A stretch of 43,329 nt of DNA from an uncultured Treponema sp. (lineage in GTDB: Bacteria; Spirochaetota; Spirochaetia; Treponematales; Treponemataceae), in assembly GCA_937923945.1 (NCBI GenBank), contig CALDWC010000127.1, positions 1 through 43,329 of the forward strand. Reading direction: 5' to 3'. How positions within the stretch are numbered: the first letter of the stretch is position 1; every line of letters begins with the position of its first letter. Under the pieces are notes generated by a model, which saw only the letters and a program-made list of their open reading frames with translations, did no database searches and had not been told where the DNA came from. This document shows, in pieces, positions 16,711 to 25,496 of the stretch. Both the position numbers and the translations under genes were made by a program.

Positions 16711-16743
16711 GGAAACGGCGTCAAGCCTTTCATCAGCGTTTCC
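16711..16743. repeat. 33-nt end fragment of the TTAA palindromic element
   Basis: GGAAAC followed by the family left end in reverse orientation (GGCGTCAAGCCTTTCATCAG then CGTTTCC). An internally deleted single-hairpin copy. Confidence 0.6.
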
Positions 16744-17059
16744 TTTTGCCGCATAAATGAATAATTGAACGATATTTTTAAGTTTTCACTCATCAACACG
16801 CGTAGGTACTATACAGCGACCATCTTAAAGAAACAGTAGTCCAACCGATTGACTTCCACGCCGTATAATCGATAATCAGTGCAAGTGCACTTGCGAATAA
16901 AATACCGGTGTCGATTATTCTTCGCTCATACGTGTCTCCAACGCCTTTGCTGCTGCATGAATGGGAAAAAATACCACACAAAGAAAATGGTATGCGGTGG
17001 TGCAATGAGGTAAGATTCTCGCATACGCGGTACTTTTTTAAATATGCCGTTACATGCGT
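16744..17059. other. Gap between the restriction-modification operon and the DtxR-type gene
   Basis: No gene that I can support. A 70-codon minus-strand frame (16793-17005) has a hydrophobic stretch (GILFASALALIIDYTAWKS) but no family resemblance and no ribosome site; it may be a gene remnant. A perfect 14-base palindrome, GCAAGTGCACTTGC, lies at 16881-16894. Confidence 0.4.
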
Positions 17060-17446
17060 TTAAAATGTATTGAGCTGTTCATGCTGTTCAAGATATTCAC
17101 AGATTTTTTTAATGGTATCCTCACTGACAATATGTTCAATGCGGCACGCTTCATCTTCGGCAATTTCTTCGTCCACTTTGAGTATGTTGACCAAAAAACT
17201 TTTAAGAATATTGTGCCGTCGTCGTACTTCTTTTGCAATACGACAACCTTTTTCAGTGAGTATTAATTTTCCGTACGGCTCATGCTCAATAAATCCCCCT
17301 GCAAGCAATCCCGGGATTGCCTTGTTAATACTTGCCCGAGAAACATTTCTCACCCGTGCAACATCAATAGATTTAACTTCCGCATTATGATGGGATAAAT
17401 CATAAATTGTTTCCAAGTAATCTTCCTGCGCCATTGTAGTATTCAT
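17060..17446 (-). CDS. DtxR/MntR-family metal-dependent transcriptional regulator
   Basis: A 128-aa regulator with an N-terminal winged helix (QEDYLETIYDL..., recognition helix around VSRASINKAIPGLL) and the metal-binding dimerisation region (ILKVDEEIAEDEACRIEHIVSE, approx. residues 88-109) with the Glu, Cys and His pattern of the family. There is no C-terminal SH3-like domain, so it is of the short MntR type. Members sense Mn or Fe and repress transporter genes. No transporter lies next to it. The start is uncertain: ATG 17446 or 17434; neither has a ribosome site, and a TATAAT lies only nine bases before the first, suggesting a leaderless message. Confidence 0.9.
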   Translation of the reverse strand: MNTTMAQEDYLETIYDLSHHNAEVKSIDVARVRNVSRASINKAIPGLLAGGFIEHEPYGKLILTEKGCRIAKEVRRRHNILKSFLVNILKVDEEIAEDEACRIEHIVSEDTIKKICEYLEQHEQLNTF

Positions 17447-17454
17447 TGGGATTG

Positions 17455-17483
17455 ATTATAGCATAAAAAACAATATGATGCAA
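17455..17483 (-). promoter_or_regulatory. Promoter of the DtxR-type gene, predicting a leaderless transcript
   Basis: On the minus strand TTGCAT (17483-17478), 17 bases, TATAAT (17460-17455). Transcription would start about two bases before ATG 17446. Confidence 0.55.
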
Positions 17484-17715
17484 CACCTCGGCGGATGTAC
17501 ACATGACAAGAACATGAAAAAAAGTGCACAAGGAAACGCTAAAAATGGTATGCGTTTCAAAGTGATCAAGTTTCAAATCTTTGGTTATATTTTTAAGTAA
17601 GATTGGAAACTTACATCCATAAAACTACTTTTCAAATCCCTACTTTCACTATAATGTAAATAACCGTAGCAAGGGCGGTTTTTTTTCTTTTTGTCGATTG
17701 CTCCATGAACCGTTA
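17484..17715. other. Intergenic region between the DtxR-type gene and fic
   Basis: No gene seen. A weak hairpin with AACCG and CGGTT arms followed by a run of eight T (near 17664-17690, + strand) could be a terminator, but no plus-strand gene precedes it. Confidence 0.35.
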
Positions 17716-19031
17716 TCATTTTTTATCGCCAAAAAGTTCCAAATATTCTCTAAAAACAAAAATTCGATTTCGCTGTTGTTTGGTGGTTTCAGTCAGCAAT
17801 CCTTTTTCAACAAAGACTGCGACTAAATCACCGGCGGCTTTTGGCGAGAGATTGGTTATTGCTTGAATGTCCTTTATTGAAGCAACCGGATTTTGAAATA
17901 ACCCGAGTAAAAGTTTGCGGGCATTCGCTGAACGCTTACCCATGCCAAAAACTTTTTCTTCCGCCCGCGCTTTGAGCTGCATAATTTTCTGCAATGTCAG
18001 CGTCCCTTCTTCAGCTGTTTTTGCAACGCCGACAAGAAAATATTTTATCCATTGATTTAAATCATTTTTTTCACGTGTCACGGTAAGTTTATCGTAATAG
18101 AGCGAACGGTCTTTTTCAAAAAAAGCCGAAAGATACAAAAGCGGTTTTTCAAGAATCCCCGACGCAACCAAATATAAGGTAATGAGCAGTCGCCCGACTC
18201 TCCCGTTACCGTCCAAAAACGGGTGAATAGTTTGAACTGATAATGGGCGATTGCTATTTTAATAAGGTGCGGAATATGGAACTCCTGATTATTCAGAAAT
18301 TTTTCAAAGTCCGACATGAGTTCTCCGAGTTTTTCTGCAGCCGGAGGAACAAAAACGGCATCAACGATGCTCGCACCGCCAATCCAGTTTTGCGAAGTTC
18401 TAAATTCACCGGGAGTTTTTTGTTCTCCTCTTCCGCTCGCTAAAAGTATTCTATGTGCTTGGCGAATAAGTCTGCATGATAACGGCAATTTTTGTAATTC
18501 ATCGATTGCCTGATTCATGGCCTTTACATAGTTGTTTACTTCCAGCCAATCATCACGCTCTTCCGGTACTTCAGGCTCTTCACTATCCAATGCTTCCTCA
18601 ATGTTCGTTCGGGTTCCTTCAATCTTACTTGATACTACTGCTTCTTTATACACGTACATCATAATAAAGGTGTCTATGTCCGGTACAAAACGTGAAAAAG
18701 AGTTTAATTCACCTACTTTTAAGGGGACACTGATTAATTCAATCGAGAATTAATCAGTGTCCACCTTTAAAATCGTTGTTTCGCAAATGTTCAGAATCTA
18801 CCTTATTATACTGAACATTGAGAAACAATGAAGGAGATACTTTGCTTTTGCAAAGTATGCTGTTAAATGGCGTCAAGCCTTTAATCAGCGTTTCCTTAAG
18901 GATGCCGTTTCAAGAAGACCGTTTATTGCCTCATCATCCCATGAAAAAGAATGATTAATCTTTTCCGGCACAAAATACCGATATTTATAGCCTGCTTCCC
19001 ATTTTCCCGACTTAAAATCTTCTATTTTCAT
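17716..19031 (-). pseudogene. Fic-family AMP transferase gene, interrupted by a mobile element and frameshifted
   Basis: Fic proteins transfer AMP to hydroxyl side chains. Three pieces are seen on the minus strand. The N-terminus (MKIEDFKSGKWEAGYKYRYF..., ATG 19031) runs to about 18896. A mobile element occupies 18723-18895. The gene resumes at KVGELNSFSRFVPDID and carries the inhibitory-helix motif SSKIEGT. Near 18234 one base is missing just before the active site, so HYQF continues out of frame while IHPFLDGNGRVGRLL is in the next frame. A C-terminal winged-helix region follows. Without the element and one TTAA (177 bases), and with one base restored, the gene is exactly 380 codons, a normal length. 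It is inactive as it stands. Confidence 0.93.
18723..18895 (-). mobile_element. TTAA palindromic mobile element inserted in fic (copy E, 173 nt)
   Basis: The ends are GGGGACACTGATTAA (18723-18737) and, on the other strand, GGAAACGCTGATTAA (18895-18881). TTAA stands on both sides (18719-18722 and 18896-18899). Removing the element and one TTAA rejoins the Fic codons as LLETASLKVGELNSF. It contains the middle hairpin and an extra palindrome, ATACTTTG...CAAAGTAT (18838-18858). It codes for nothing. Confidence 0.92.
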
Positions 19032-19042
19032 AATTTATTGAT

Positions 19043-19072
19043 ATAATAGCACTTAAAGTAAAATAAGACAAG
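19043..19072 (-). promoter_or_regulatory. Promoter of fic
   Basis: On the minus strand TTGTCT (19071-19066), 17 bases, TATTAT (19048-19043). The predicted transcript start lies only about five bases before ATG 19031. The -35 lies in the spacer of a long dyad. Confidence 0.6.
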
Positions 19073-19127
19073 ACGTTATTTTACTTTAAGCCGTTTAAGT
19101 AAAATAAGGCGATTCGTTATTTTACTT
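19052..19127. promoter_or_regulatory. Two tandem dyads over the fic promoter, likely operators
   Basis: Dyad 1 has perfect 15-base arms CTTAAAGTAAAATAA (19052-19066) and TTATTTTACTTTAAG (19076-19090). Dyad 2 has perfect 11-base arms AAGTAAAATAA (19097-19107) and TTATTTTACTT (19117-19127). Both have a 9-base spacer, and the arms share AAGTAAAATAA. The centres are 41 bases apart, about four helical turns, so two dimers could bind on one face. The binding protein is unknown. Confidence 0.75.
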
Positions 19128-19203
19128 TCCTCGCTACTTTAGAATTAGAACTGCTCGGTTCGAGAAACCGGCTATCGGCTGCCGTGCAGAAACAAAACCT
19201 TAT

Positions 19204-19245
19204 GGAGCCCCTGATCAATTCAATCAAGAATTAATCAGTGCTTCC
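19204..19245. repeat. 42-nt single-hairpin copy upstream of ileS
   Basis: GGAGCCCCTGATCAA and TTAATCAGTGCTTCC, two 15-nt inverted repeats around a 12-nt centre: the minimal terminal-hairpin unit. It lies 26 bases before the TATAAT (19271-19276) that probably serves ileS. Confidence 0.75.
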
Positions 19246-19306
19246 TATAGCATTTTTTTATATAAAATAGTATAATGCCGTCCAAAATGGAGTTTATGGA
19301 GCTTTT

Positions 19307-22300
19307 ATGTATAAACCGGTGGATTCAAAAGTAAATTTTCCAAAACAGGAAGAAGAAGTTTTGGACTTTTGGAAAAAGCATGATGTATTTAAAAAATCAA
19401 TCGCAAACCGCGAAGGGTGTGAAGAATTTGTTTTTTTTGACGGACCTCCTTTTGCAACGGGTTTACCGCACTTCGGGCATTTTGTTCCCGGTACAGTCAA
19501 GGATGTGATTCCGCGTTATAAAACGATGCAGGGCATGAAAGTCGAACGCCGATTCGGTTGGGACTGTCACGGACTTCCGGTTGAAAATCTTATCGAAAAA
19601 GAATTGGGTTTTAACTCCAAAACTGAAATTGAAAACTTCGGTGTAGCAAACTTTAATGACGCGTGTCGCGCGAGTGTTCTCCGCTACACCAATGAATGGC
19701 AAAAAACCATTACGCGGTTGGGACGCTGGGTTGACTTTGAAAACGATTATAAAACGATGCAGCCCGATTATATGGAAAGCATTTGGACGGTTGTAAAACA
19801 GCTGTGGGAAAAAAACTTAATCTACGAAGGAAATTATATTTTACCGTACTGTCCGCGCTGTTCGACCGTTCTTTCCACGCATGAACTGAATTTGGGCGGC
19901 TACAAACAGGATAACGATCCCGCCATTACCGTGCGGTTTAAAGTAAACTTTGCGCTTGCGGGAACTCCGTTTGAAGCATTGTTGAAAAAGCATCAGCTCA
20001 CCACGGAAAATCTGTATTGTTTAGCGTGGACGACGACGCCTTGGACGTTGCCTTCCAACTTGGGACTTGCTGCGGGAGAGGAAATCGAATACGCGTGCGT
20101 TGCATACGAAAATGCATACTACATTTTGGCGGTGAGCCGGCTTGCATCGTATTTTAGCATAAAAAACGCGCCGGCAGCCGCCGAATCGGATGACGCGTGT
20201 ACGTGCGGACATAATCACGGCGGCGGTAAAAAAGTAAAGCAGTCGCCGTTACCGGAAGCGGAAATTCTTTTTACCTGTCGCGGTGAAAATCTTGCCGGCT
20301 TGGCGTATACGCCGCTTTTTCCCTACTTTGCCCGCTATACGGTAAAACCGGACGGTTCTTCCGACGGAGCAAGACAGGGAGCATTTCGCCTGCTTTTAGC
20401 CGACTTTGTGTCAACGGAAGACGGCACCGGTATTGTTCACTTAGCGCCCGGTTTCGGTGAAGACGATAACCGCGTTTTTAAGGGAACCGGAGTGCCGACG
20501 GTTTGTCCGATTGATGCGGAATGTAAATTTACTGCTGAAATCCCTGAATATCAGGGTACCTTTGTTAAAAATGCCGATAAAGCGATTATTGAGCGGCTAA
20601 AAACCGAAGGCAAACTTTTTAAGCGCGATCAAATTACACACGCGTATCCGCACTGTTGGCGTTGCGACAGCCCACTCATCTACCGCGCAATCGGTAGCTG
20701 GTTTGTCGCGGTTGAAAAAATAAAGCCGCAAATGCTCGCAGCAAATGCACAAATTACGTGGCAGCCGCCGCACCTCAAAAACGGAAGATTCGGAAAGTGG
20801 CTTGAAGGTGCCCGCGACTGGGCAATCAGCCGCAACCGCTATTGGGGAAACCCCATCCCGATTTGGAAGTGTGAAACCTGCGGTAAAACAATCTGTGTCG
20901 GAAGCCGCGCGGAACTGGAAAAACTTTCCGGTGTAAAACTTACCGACTTGCATAAACAGTTTGTCGATGCGGTTACGATTCCGTGCGAATGCGGACACGA
21001 TATGCACCGCGTCCCCGAAGTATTGGATTGCTGGTTTGAATCCGGCTCGATGCCGTACGCACAATCGCATTATCCTTTTGAAAATAAAGAATACTTTGAA
21101 AGTCACTTCCCGTGCGATTTTATCGCCGAAGGAATCGACCAAACCCGCGGATGGTTTTATGTGCTGGTAGTGTTGGCTGCCGCGTTGTTTGATAAACCGC
21201 CTTTTAAAAACTGCGTGGTAAACGGATTGGTACTCGCGAGCGACGGACGCAAAATGTCGAAGTCCTTGAAAAATTATACGGATCCGGTGAAAGTGATCGA
21301 TATGTTCGGCGCGGATGCGCTGCGGCTTTTTCTTCTCCATTCTCAAGTGGTAAAAGCCGAAGATTTAAAATTTTCCGACGACGGAGTGCGGGATGTTTTA
21401 AAAGATATTTTAATTCCTTTTTGGAACAGCTATAGCTTTTTTGTAACGTATGCAAACATCGATAAATTTGAAGGAAAAGCCGAATTAAACGACAGTGAAT
21501 TTGCCGCTTTGGGAAATCCGCTTGATATTTGGATTTTATCAATCACCGAAAAATTGGTGCGTGACGTTACGGATGCTTTGGACGCCTACGATTTACCGAA
21601 CGCGATTGATCCGCTCGTGAAATTTATCGACCTTTTGAACAACTGGTACATTCGTCGTTCCCGAAGGCGCTTTTGGAAAAGTGACAACGACAGCGATAAA
21701 TTGAACGCGTATAAAACCTTGTACACCGTTTTGAAAAAATTTATCAGGGTCGCCGCGCCGATTATTCCGTTTATCACCGAAAGTATTTGGCAAAATTTGC
21801 GTACCGAATCGGATGCGATGTCCGTTCATTTAGCGGACTATCCCAAATACAACGAAGCTTTTAGAAATACCGAGCTTGAATTCAAAATGGAAACCGTGCA
21901 AAAAGCGATTTCGATGGGACGGGCTTTGCGGAATCAATATAATTTGAAAACGCGCCAACCGCTAAAATCAGTGGAAATTGTAACGCGCAATGAAGCGGAA
22001 AAAAATGTTTTGCTCGAAATGAAAGACAGCGTGATAGAAGAGCTGAATGTTAAGGAAGTGATTTTCCACGATCGCGAAGATGAGTTGGTTTCGTATTCGG
22101 CAAAAGCGAATTTCCGCGTGTTGGGTAAAGAGTTGGGGGCTTCGATGAAAAAAGCCTGTGCCGTTATCGAAGCGTTGGAAAGCGATGCGATTCAGTCCAT
22201 TGTTGAAGGAGCGACGCTTTCATGCGATGTGGACGGTAAAGCGGTTGCGTTAAATTCGGAAACGCTCATTATCAACCGCCACGAAAAAGAAAACTTCAAA

Positions 22301-22642
22301 GTGCTGAACGAGGGAACGCTCACCGTCGGTTTGAACACGGAAATAAACGAAGAGCTTTTACTCGAAGGGTACGTTCGCGACTTGGTGCGCGGCATCCAAA
22401 ACTTGCGGAAAGAAAGCGACTTCGAGGTGGTTGACCGCATTGTGCTGCAAGTTTGGGCTGAAACCGCCGCTGCCGCACCCGAGTTTGAAAAAGCGTTCAC
22501 CAAGCACAAATCCAACATAATGGAAGAAACCCTTGCACGCGAAGCCGAATGGTGCAGTATCGCACCGAGCGGAGCTTTGCACAGCGGAACAGCGGATGCC
22601 GATGACAAAGTTTGGGGAATCGCAATCAAAAGGTTTGAGTAA
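19307..22642 (+). CDS. ileS: Isoleucyl-tRNA synthetase
   Basis: Class I synthetase charging tRNA-Ile. At 1111 aa it is the long archaeal/eukaryal-like type, as in other spirochaetes. The HIGH-type motif is PHFGH at 54-58 and KMSKS is at about 649-653; the editing domain lies between, with TTPWTLPSN near residue 242. An unusual small insertion near residues 293-308 reads DDACTCGHNHGGG, with Cys298, Cys300, His302 and His304, a plausible metal site outside the usual zinc knuckles. Further paired cysteines are seen at YCPRCS and KCETCGK. GGAG lies five bases before the ATG. A lipoprotein gene follows after 28 bases. Confidence 0.97.
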   Translation: MYKPVDSKVNFPKQEEEVLDFWKKHDVFKKSIANREGCEEFVFFDGPPFATGLPHFGHFVPGTVKDVIPRYKTMQGMKVERRFGWDCHGLPVENLIEKELGFNSKTEIENFGVANFNDACRASVLRYTNEWQKTITRLGRWVDFENDYKTMQPDYMESIWTVVKQLWEKNLIYEGNYILPYCPRCSTVLSTHELNLGGYKQDNDPAITVRFKVNFALAGTPFEALLKKHQLTTENLYCLAWTTTPWTLPSNLGLAAGEEIEYACVAYENAYYILAVSRLASYFSIKNAPAAAESDDACTCGHNHGGGKKVKQSPLPEAEILFTCRGENLAGLAYTPLFPYFARYTVKPDGSSDGARQGAFRLLLADFVSTEDGTGIVHLAPGFGEDDNRVFKGTGVPTVCPIDAECKFTAEIPEYQGTFVKNADKAIIERLKTEGKLFKRDQITHAYPHCWRCDSPLIYRAIGSWFVAVEKIKPQMLAANAQITWQPPHLKNGRFGKWLEGARDWAISRNRYWGNPIPIWKCETCGKTICVGSRAELEKLSGVKLTDLHKQFVDAVTIPCECGHDMHRVPEVLDCWFESGSMPYAQSHYPFENKEYFESHFPCDFIAEGIDQTRGWFYVLVVLAAALFDKPPFKNCVVNGLVLASDGRKMSKSLKNYTDPVKVIDMFGADALRLFLLHSQVVKAEDLKFSDDGVRDVLKDILIPFWNSYSFFVTYANIDKFEGKAELNDSEFAALGNPLDIWILSITEKLVRDVTDALDAYDLPNAIDPLVKFIDLLNNWYIRRSRRRFWKSDNDSDKLNAYKTLYTVLKKFIRVAAPIIPFITESIWQNLRTESDAMSVHLADYPKYNEAFRNTELEFKMETVQKAISMGRALRNQYNLKTRQPLKSVEIVTRNEAEKNVLLEMKDSVIEELNVKEVIFHDREDELVSYSAKANFRVLGKELGASMKKACAVIEALESDAIQSIVEGATLSCDVDGKAVALNSETLIINRHEKENFKVLNEGTLTVGLNTEINEELLLEGYVRDLVRGIQNLRKESDFEVVDRIVLQVWAETAAAAPEFEKAFTKHKSNIMEETLAREAEWCSIAPSGALHSGTADADDKVWGIAIKRFE

Positions 22643-22670
22643 ATTTTAGCTTACTTTTTTGAGAGGACAG

Positions 22671-23543
22671 ATGATGATAACGTGGAAAAAAAATTATGCC
22701 CGTATAATCCGTGCGGTTTTTGCAGGGTTATTCGCAGTTGGAGTTGTTTCCTGTAAAACAACGCCGGTGCCGGATATTGATCCGTTTGCCGCAATCGGTG
22801 ACGGGGCTGATGTGTATGTATTTCTTCCGGTGAACGGGAACAGCGCATTTTTGGAAAAAATTCTCGGCAATCGGGCGGAACGCAAAGACATTAAAACCGC
22901 ACTTGCGCGGACAAAAAAAATTTACGCCGGTGTTTTTAATCGAAAAACCGCCCCGCGTAAAAAAGATGAAACGCTGATTTGTGCGGTCGGTAATTATCCG
23001 GCAAATCTTGCGGGGATGGCGTTTAAAGAAAGTAACGGTTGGACCAAATATATTGCCGCAAATGCGGTTCCGTATTACAGCGGAGGAATCAGCGGCGTTT
23101 CATTACCCGATAATAAAAACGCACTTTTAGTATTGGCGGATCCGCCGGAAGATTCGATAAAGCAATTTGTAGAAAACAGCCGCAGTGAACAAATCGTACC
23201 GTTTTCCGAAAATTTTGACCGGTTCGTGACAACAACGGCACAAGATGCCGTCGGCATTTTTATAAAAAATCCGAACTTTTTAATTGCAAAAATACTCGGA
23301 ACGGATTTACAGCTTCCGGTAACCGCATCGGAGATTTATCTTTTCAAAGAATCAGACTCGGGATTGTACACCTATAGTTTTTCGATTGCAACGGGAAATA
23401 AAATGACCGCCTTTGCTTTGAGTCTCGTTTTACGGGGCACGCTCCAAGCCGATGTAAAAACGTCCGGAATGACGGTACTCATCGAAAACGGAAAACTTTC
23501 CGAAGATGATTTGGGCGATTTGCTTGAAAAAGTGTTTGATTAA
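22671..23543 (+). CDS. Lipoprotein, possible TP0453 counterpart
   Basis: About 290 aa with a basic N-terminus, a hydrophobic stretch (AVFAGLFAVGVV) and a spirochaetal lipobox ending at VVSC, so it is exported and acylated. The mature part is rich in short hydrophobic segments with Gly and Ser. In T. pallidum, ileS (TP0452) is followed by TP0453, a roughly 287-aa outer-membrane-associated lipoprotein with amphipathic helices. The same position and size suggest an orthologue; this comparison is from memory and by synteny. GAGAGG supports ATG 22671 or 22674; a TTG at 22659 is too early. Confidence 0.7.
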   Translation: MMITWKKNYARIIRAVFAGLFAVGVVSCKTTPVPDIDPFAAIGDGADVYVFLPVNGNSAFLEKILGNRAERKDIKTALARTKKIYAGVFNRKTAPRKKDETLICAVGNYPANLAGMAFKESNGWTKYIAANAVPYYSGGISGVSLPDNKNALLVLADPPEDSIKQFVENSRSEQIVPFSENFDRFVTTTAQDAVGIFIKNPNFLIAKILGTDLQLPVTASEIYLFKESDSGLYTYSFSIATGNKMTAFALSLVLRGTLQADVKTSGMTVLIENGKLSEDDLGDLLEKVFD

Positions 23544-23593
23544 AAATATTTTTATTTTTCGATAGTATTACTTTTTAAGGAAGTTTTTAAATA

Positions 23594-25468
23594 ATGAAAA
23601 TCGGTTCGGTGGTGTTATATAAGGGGCAGGTTGCGCTTGTTACGGAAATTCTGGACGGAAAAATACAAATTGAAGGTGAAGACAAAAAGACCTTATCAAA
23701 ACGACTGCGTGAAAAAGACGTTTTTCTTTTGAGCGAAGCGCCGGTGAAAAATATCCAAGCGGTTTTGCAGGCGGAACTTCCGCCGGTTGATTTTTCACCG
23801 GCGTGCGAATTTTTCAGCGGTACGGCACATTTTATCGAAGTGGCCGAACTTTTTTATAGTAGTCTGCAGCCCGAACAAATGTGGAAAGCGTGGCTTGCGG
23901 TTTCAACTTCGCCGTATTTTACTGCAACCGTGCCGACCGCGCCGCTTACGGTACACAGTCCTGATGAGGTTGCCGCTTTGCAAGCAAAAGAAGCCGAAAA
24001 AAACCGTGAAGCGGAGCTGTACACCGAATGCGTTGCCGCAATAAAAAAAGCCCTTGCACAGCCGTCTCCCGCTTTTGATGTAAGGCGCTTTTCGCGCTTT
24101 TTATCGGAAGTCGAGCAGTTTGCATTCGGCAAAATAAAAAAATCCAAACTGCTCGTTGATTTAAAAATTAAACAATCGCCGGAAAACGCCCATGAACTTT
24201 TACTGAAACTGGGCTCATGGACGCCGGAAAAAAATCCGTATCCGCAGCGGTTTGACGTTTCCGCCCATGATGCAAAAGCCGCCATTGAAAAACCGCCGCA
24301 TACCAAACCGTATACCGATTTAACGCATGTGGTGAGCTACGCGATTGATAACCCCGGTAGCACCGATCCCGATGACGCGATTTGTTTGGACGGTGAAACT
24401 TTGTATATTCACGTTGCCTGTCCTGCCGAAACGGTGCAGCTGGGAACGGAAGCGGATGAAACCGCATGCGATCGCGGTTCGACGCTCTATCTGCCGGAAC
24501 GTATTGGCAGGATGCTGAACGAAACGGCAATCGAATATTATGCGCTCGGCTTGGAACGAGAATGTTACGCCCTCACGTTTGCGATTACGTTTAACGAACA
24601 AACGGAGCCGTCCGGCGTACAAATTTTCCGCAGTAAAATTACTGTGGAACGACTGACTTACGAACAGGCTGAAGCGAAAAAGGACGGCGAGCTGAAAGCA
24701 CTCTTTGAGTTGACGCGAAAACTTTTTGCCCGCCGGGTAAAAAACGGAGCCGTTACGATTAAAATGCCGGAAGTTTCCCTGATTGCCGAAAAAAAAGACG
24801 GCAGTACCGAAAGCACTATCTCGATTGAGCCTTTGAAAACTTTTGAATCGTCCGAGATGATTCGAGAAATGATGCTTTTAGCGGGCGAAGCCGGCGCCAT
24901 GTTCGCTTTTAAAAATAAAATTCCTTTCCAGTATATCAGTCAGGAAAAGCCGACGCTTCCGGTAAAACTCGCCGACGGACTTGCCGGTGAATATCAAAAA
25001 CGAAAGTGTATGCGATCCCGCGTTGTGAGTACCGTGCCTTCAAAGCACTTTGCGCTCGGGCTGAGTATGTACGCGCAGTTGACCAGTCCGCTTCGCCGAT
25101 ATACCGACCTTTTATCGCAGCAGCAAATTTTACGTTTTTTGGACGGCGAACGCTTGATTGACCGCGATACGTTTTTAGCCCGTCTTTCACGTGCGGATAT
25201 CGGTGTGAGAAATGTTAACAAAGTTTCCCGCCTTTCACGGACACATTGGGTTTTAGTGTATTTGCAAAAAAAACGTCATGAGATTTTTGAGGCGACGGTG
25301 CTCGAGCTTATCGGGAATAAAGCCCATTGCATTATAGAAGCGCTCGCGTTTGAAACCGACATTCATTTGAAAACAGCGCGTCAGCTGAATGAAACGTTTC
25401 GCGTGAAAATTTCCGATATGAGTATTGCGTTTCAAACGGTTGTTTTTGTTGAATGTGACCGTGTTTAA
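23594..25468 (+). CDS. RNB-domain exoribonuclease (RNase II family)
   Basis: Processive 3'-to-5' RNA hydrolase. In 624 aa the RNB catalytic core starts around residue 245 with YAIDNPGSTDPDDAI, carrying the metal-binding aspartates, and continues to SPLRRYTDLLSQQQILRFL near 498, the conserved Arg-rich motif. The first 200 residues form a divergent domain and there is only a weak candidate for a C-terminal S1-like fold, so this is not a standard RNase R. The family is certain; RNase II versus a lineage-specific form is not. It converges on dxs with 28 bases between the stops. Confidence 0.88.
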   Translation: MKIGSVVLYKGQVALVTEILDGKIQIEGEDKKTLSKRLREKDVFLLSEAPVKNIQAVLQAELPPVDFSPACEFFSGTAHFIEVAELFYSSLQPEQMWKAWLAVSTSPYFTATVPTAPLTVHSPDEVAALQAKEAEKNREAELYTECVAAIKKALAQPSPAFDVRRFSRFLSEVEQFAFGKIKKSKLLVDLKIKQSPENAHELLLKLGSWTPEKNPYPQRFDVSAHDAKAAIEKPPHTKPYTDLTHVVSYAIDNPGSTDPDDAICLDGETLYIHVACPAETVQLGTEADETACDRGSTLYLPERIGRMLNETAIEYYALGLERECYALTFAITFNEQTEPSGVQIFRSKITVERLTYEQAEAKKDGELKALFELTRKLFARRVKNGAVTIKMPEVSLIAEKKDGSTESTISIEPLKTFESSEMIREMMLLAGEAGAMFAFKNKIPFQYISQEKPTLPVKLADGLAGEYQKRKCMRSRVVSTVPSKHFALGLSMYAQLTSPLRRYTDLLSQQQILRFLDGERLIDRDTFLARLSRADIGVRNVNKVSRLSRTHWVLVYLQKKRHEIFEATVLELIGNKAHCIIEALAFETDIHLKTARQLNETFRVKISDMSIAFQTVVFVECDRV

Positions 25469-25496
25469 AACTCCGAATTTTAAAATAAGGTTTTAT

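Noticed and set aside
16793..17005. A 70-codon minus-strand frame with a hydrophobic stretch
   Set aside because: No ribosome site, no recognisable family, and it lies in decayed accessory DNA; treated as part of a gap.
17529..17560. GGAAACGCTAAAAATGG resembling the element left end
   Set aside because: Only about 12 bases match, with no second end and no TTAA; not counted as a copy.
19246..19306. A T-box or other riboswitch before ileS
   Set aside because: The space between the repeat and the start is only 61 bases, too short, with no T-box sequence.
20597..21346. A 249-codon minus-strand frame inside ileS
   Set aside because: Antisense to the conserved synthetase core; no family features.
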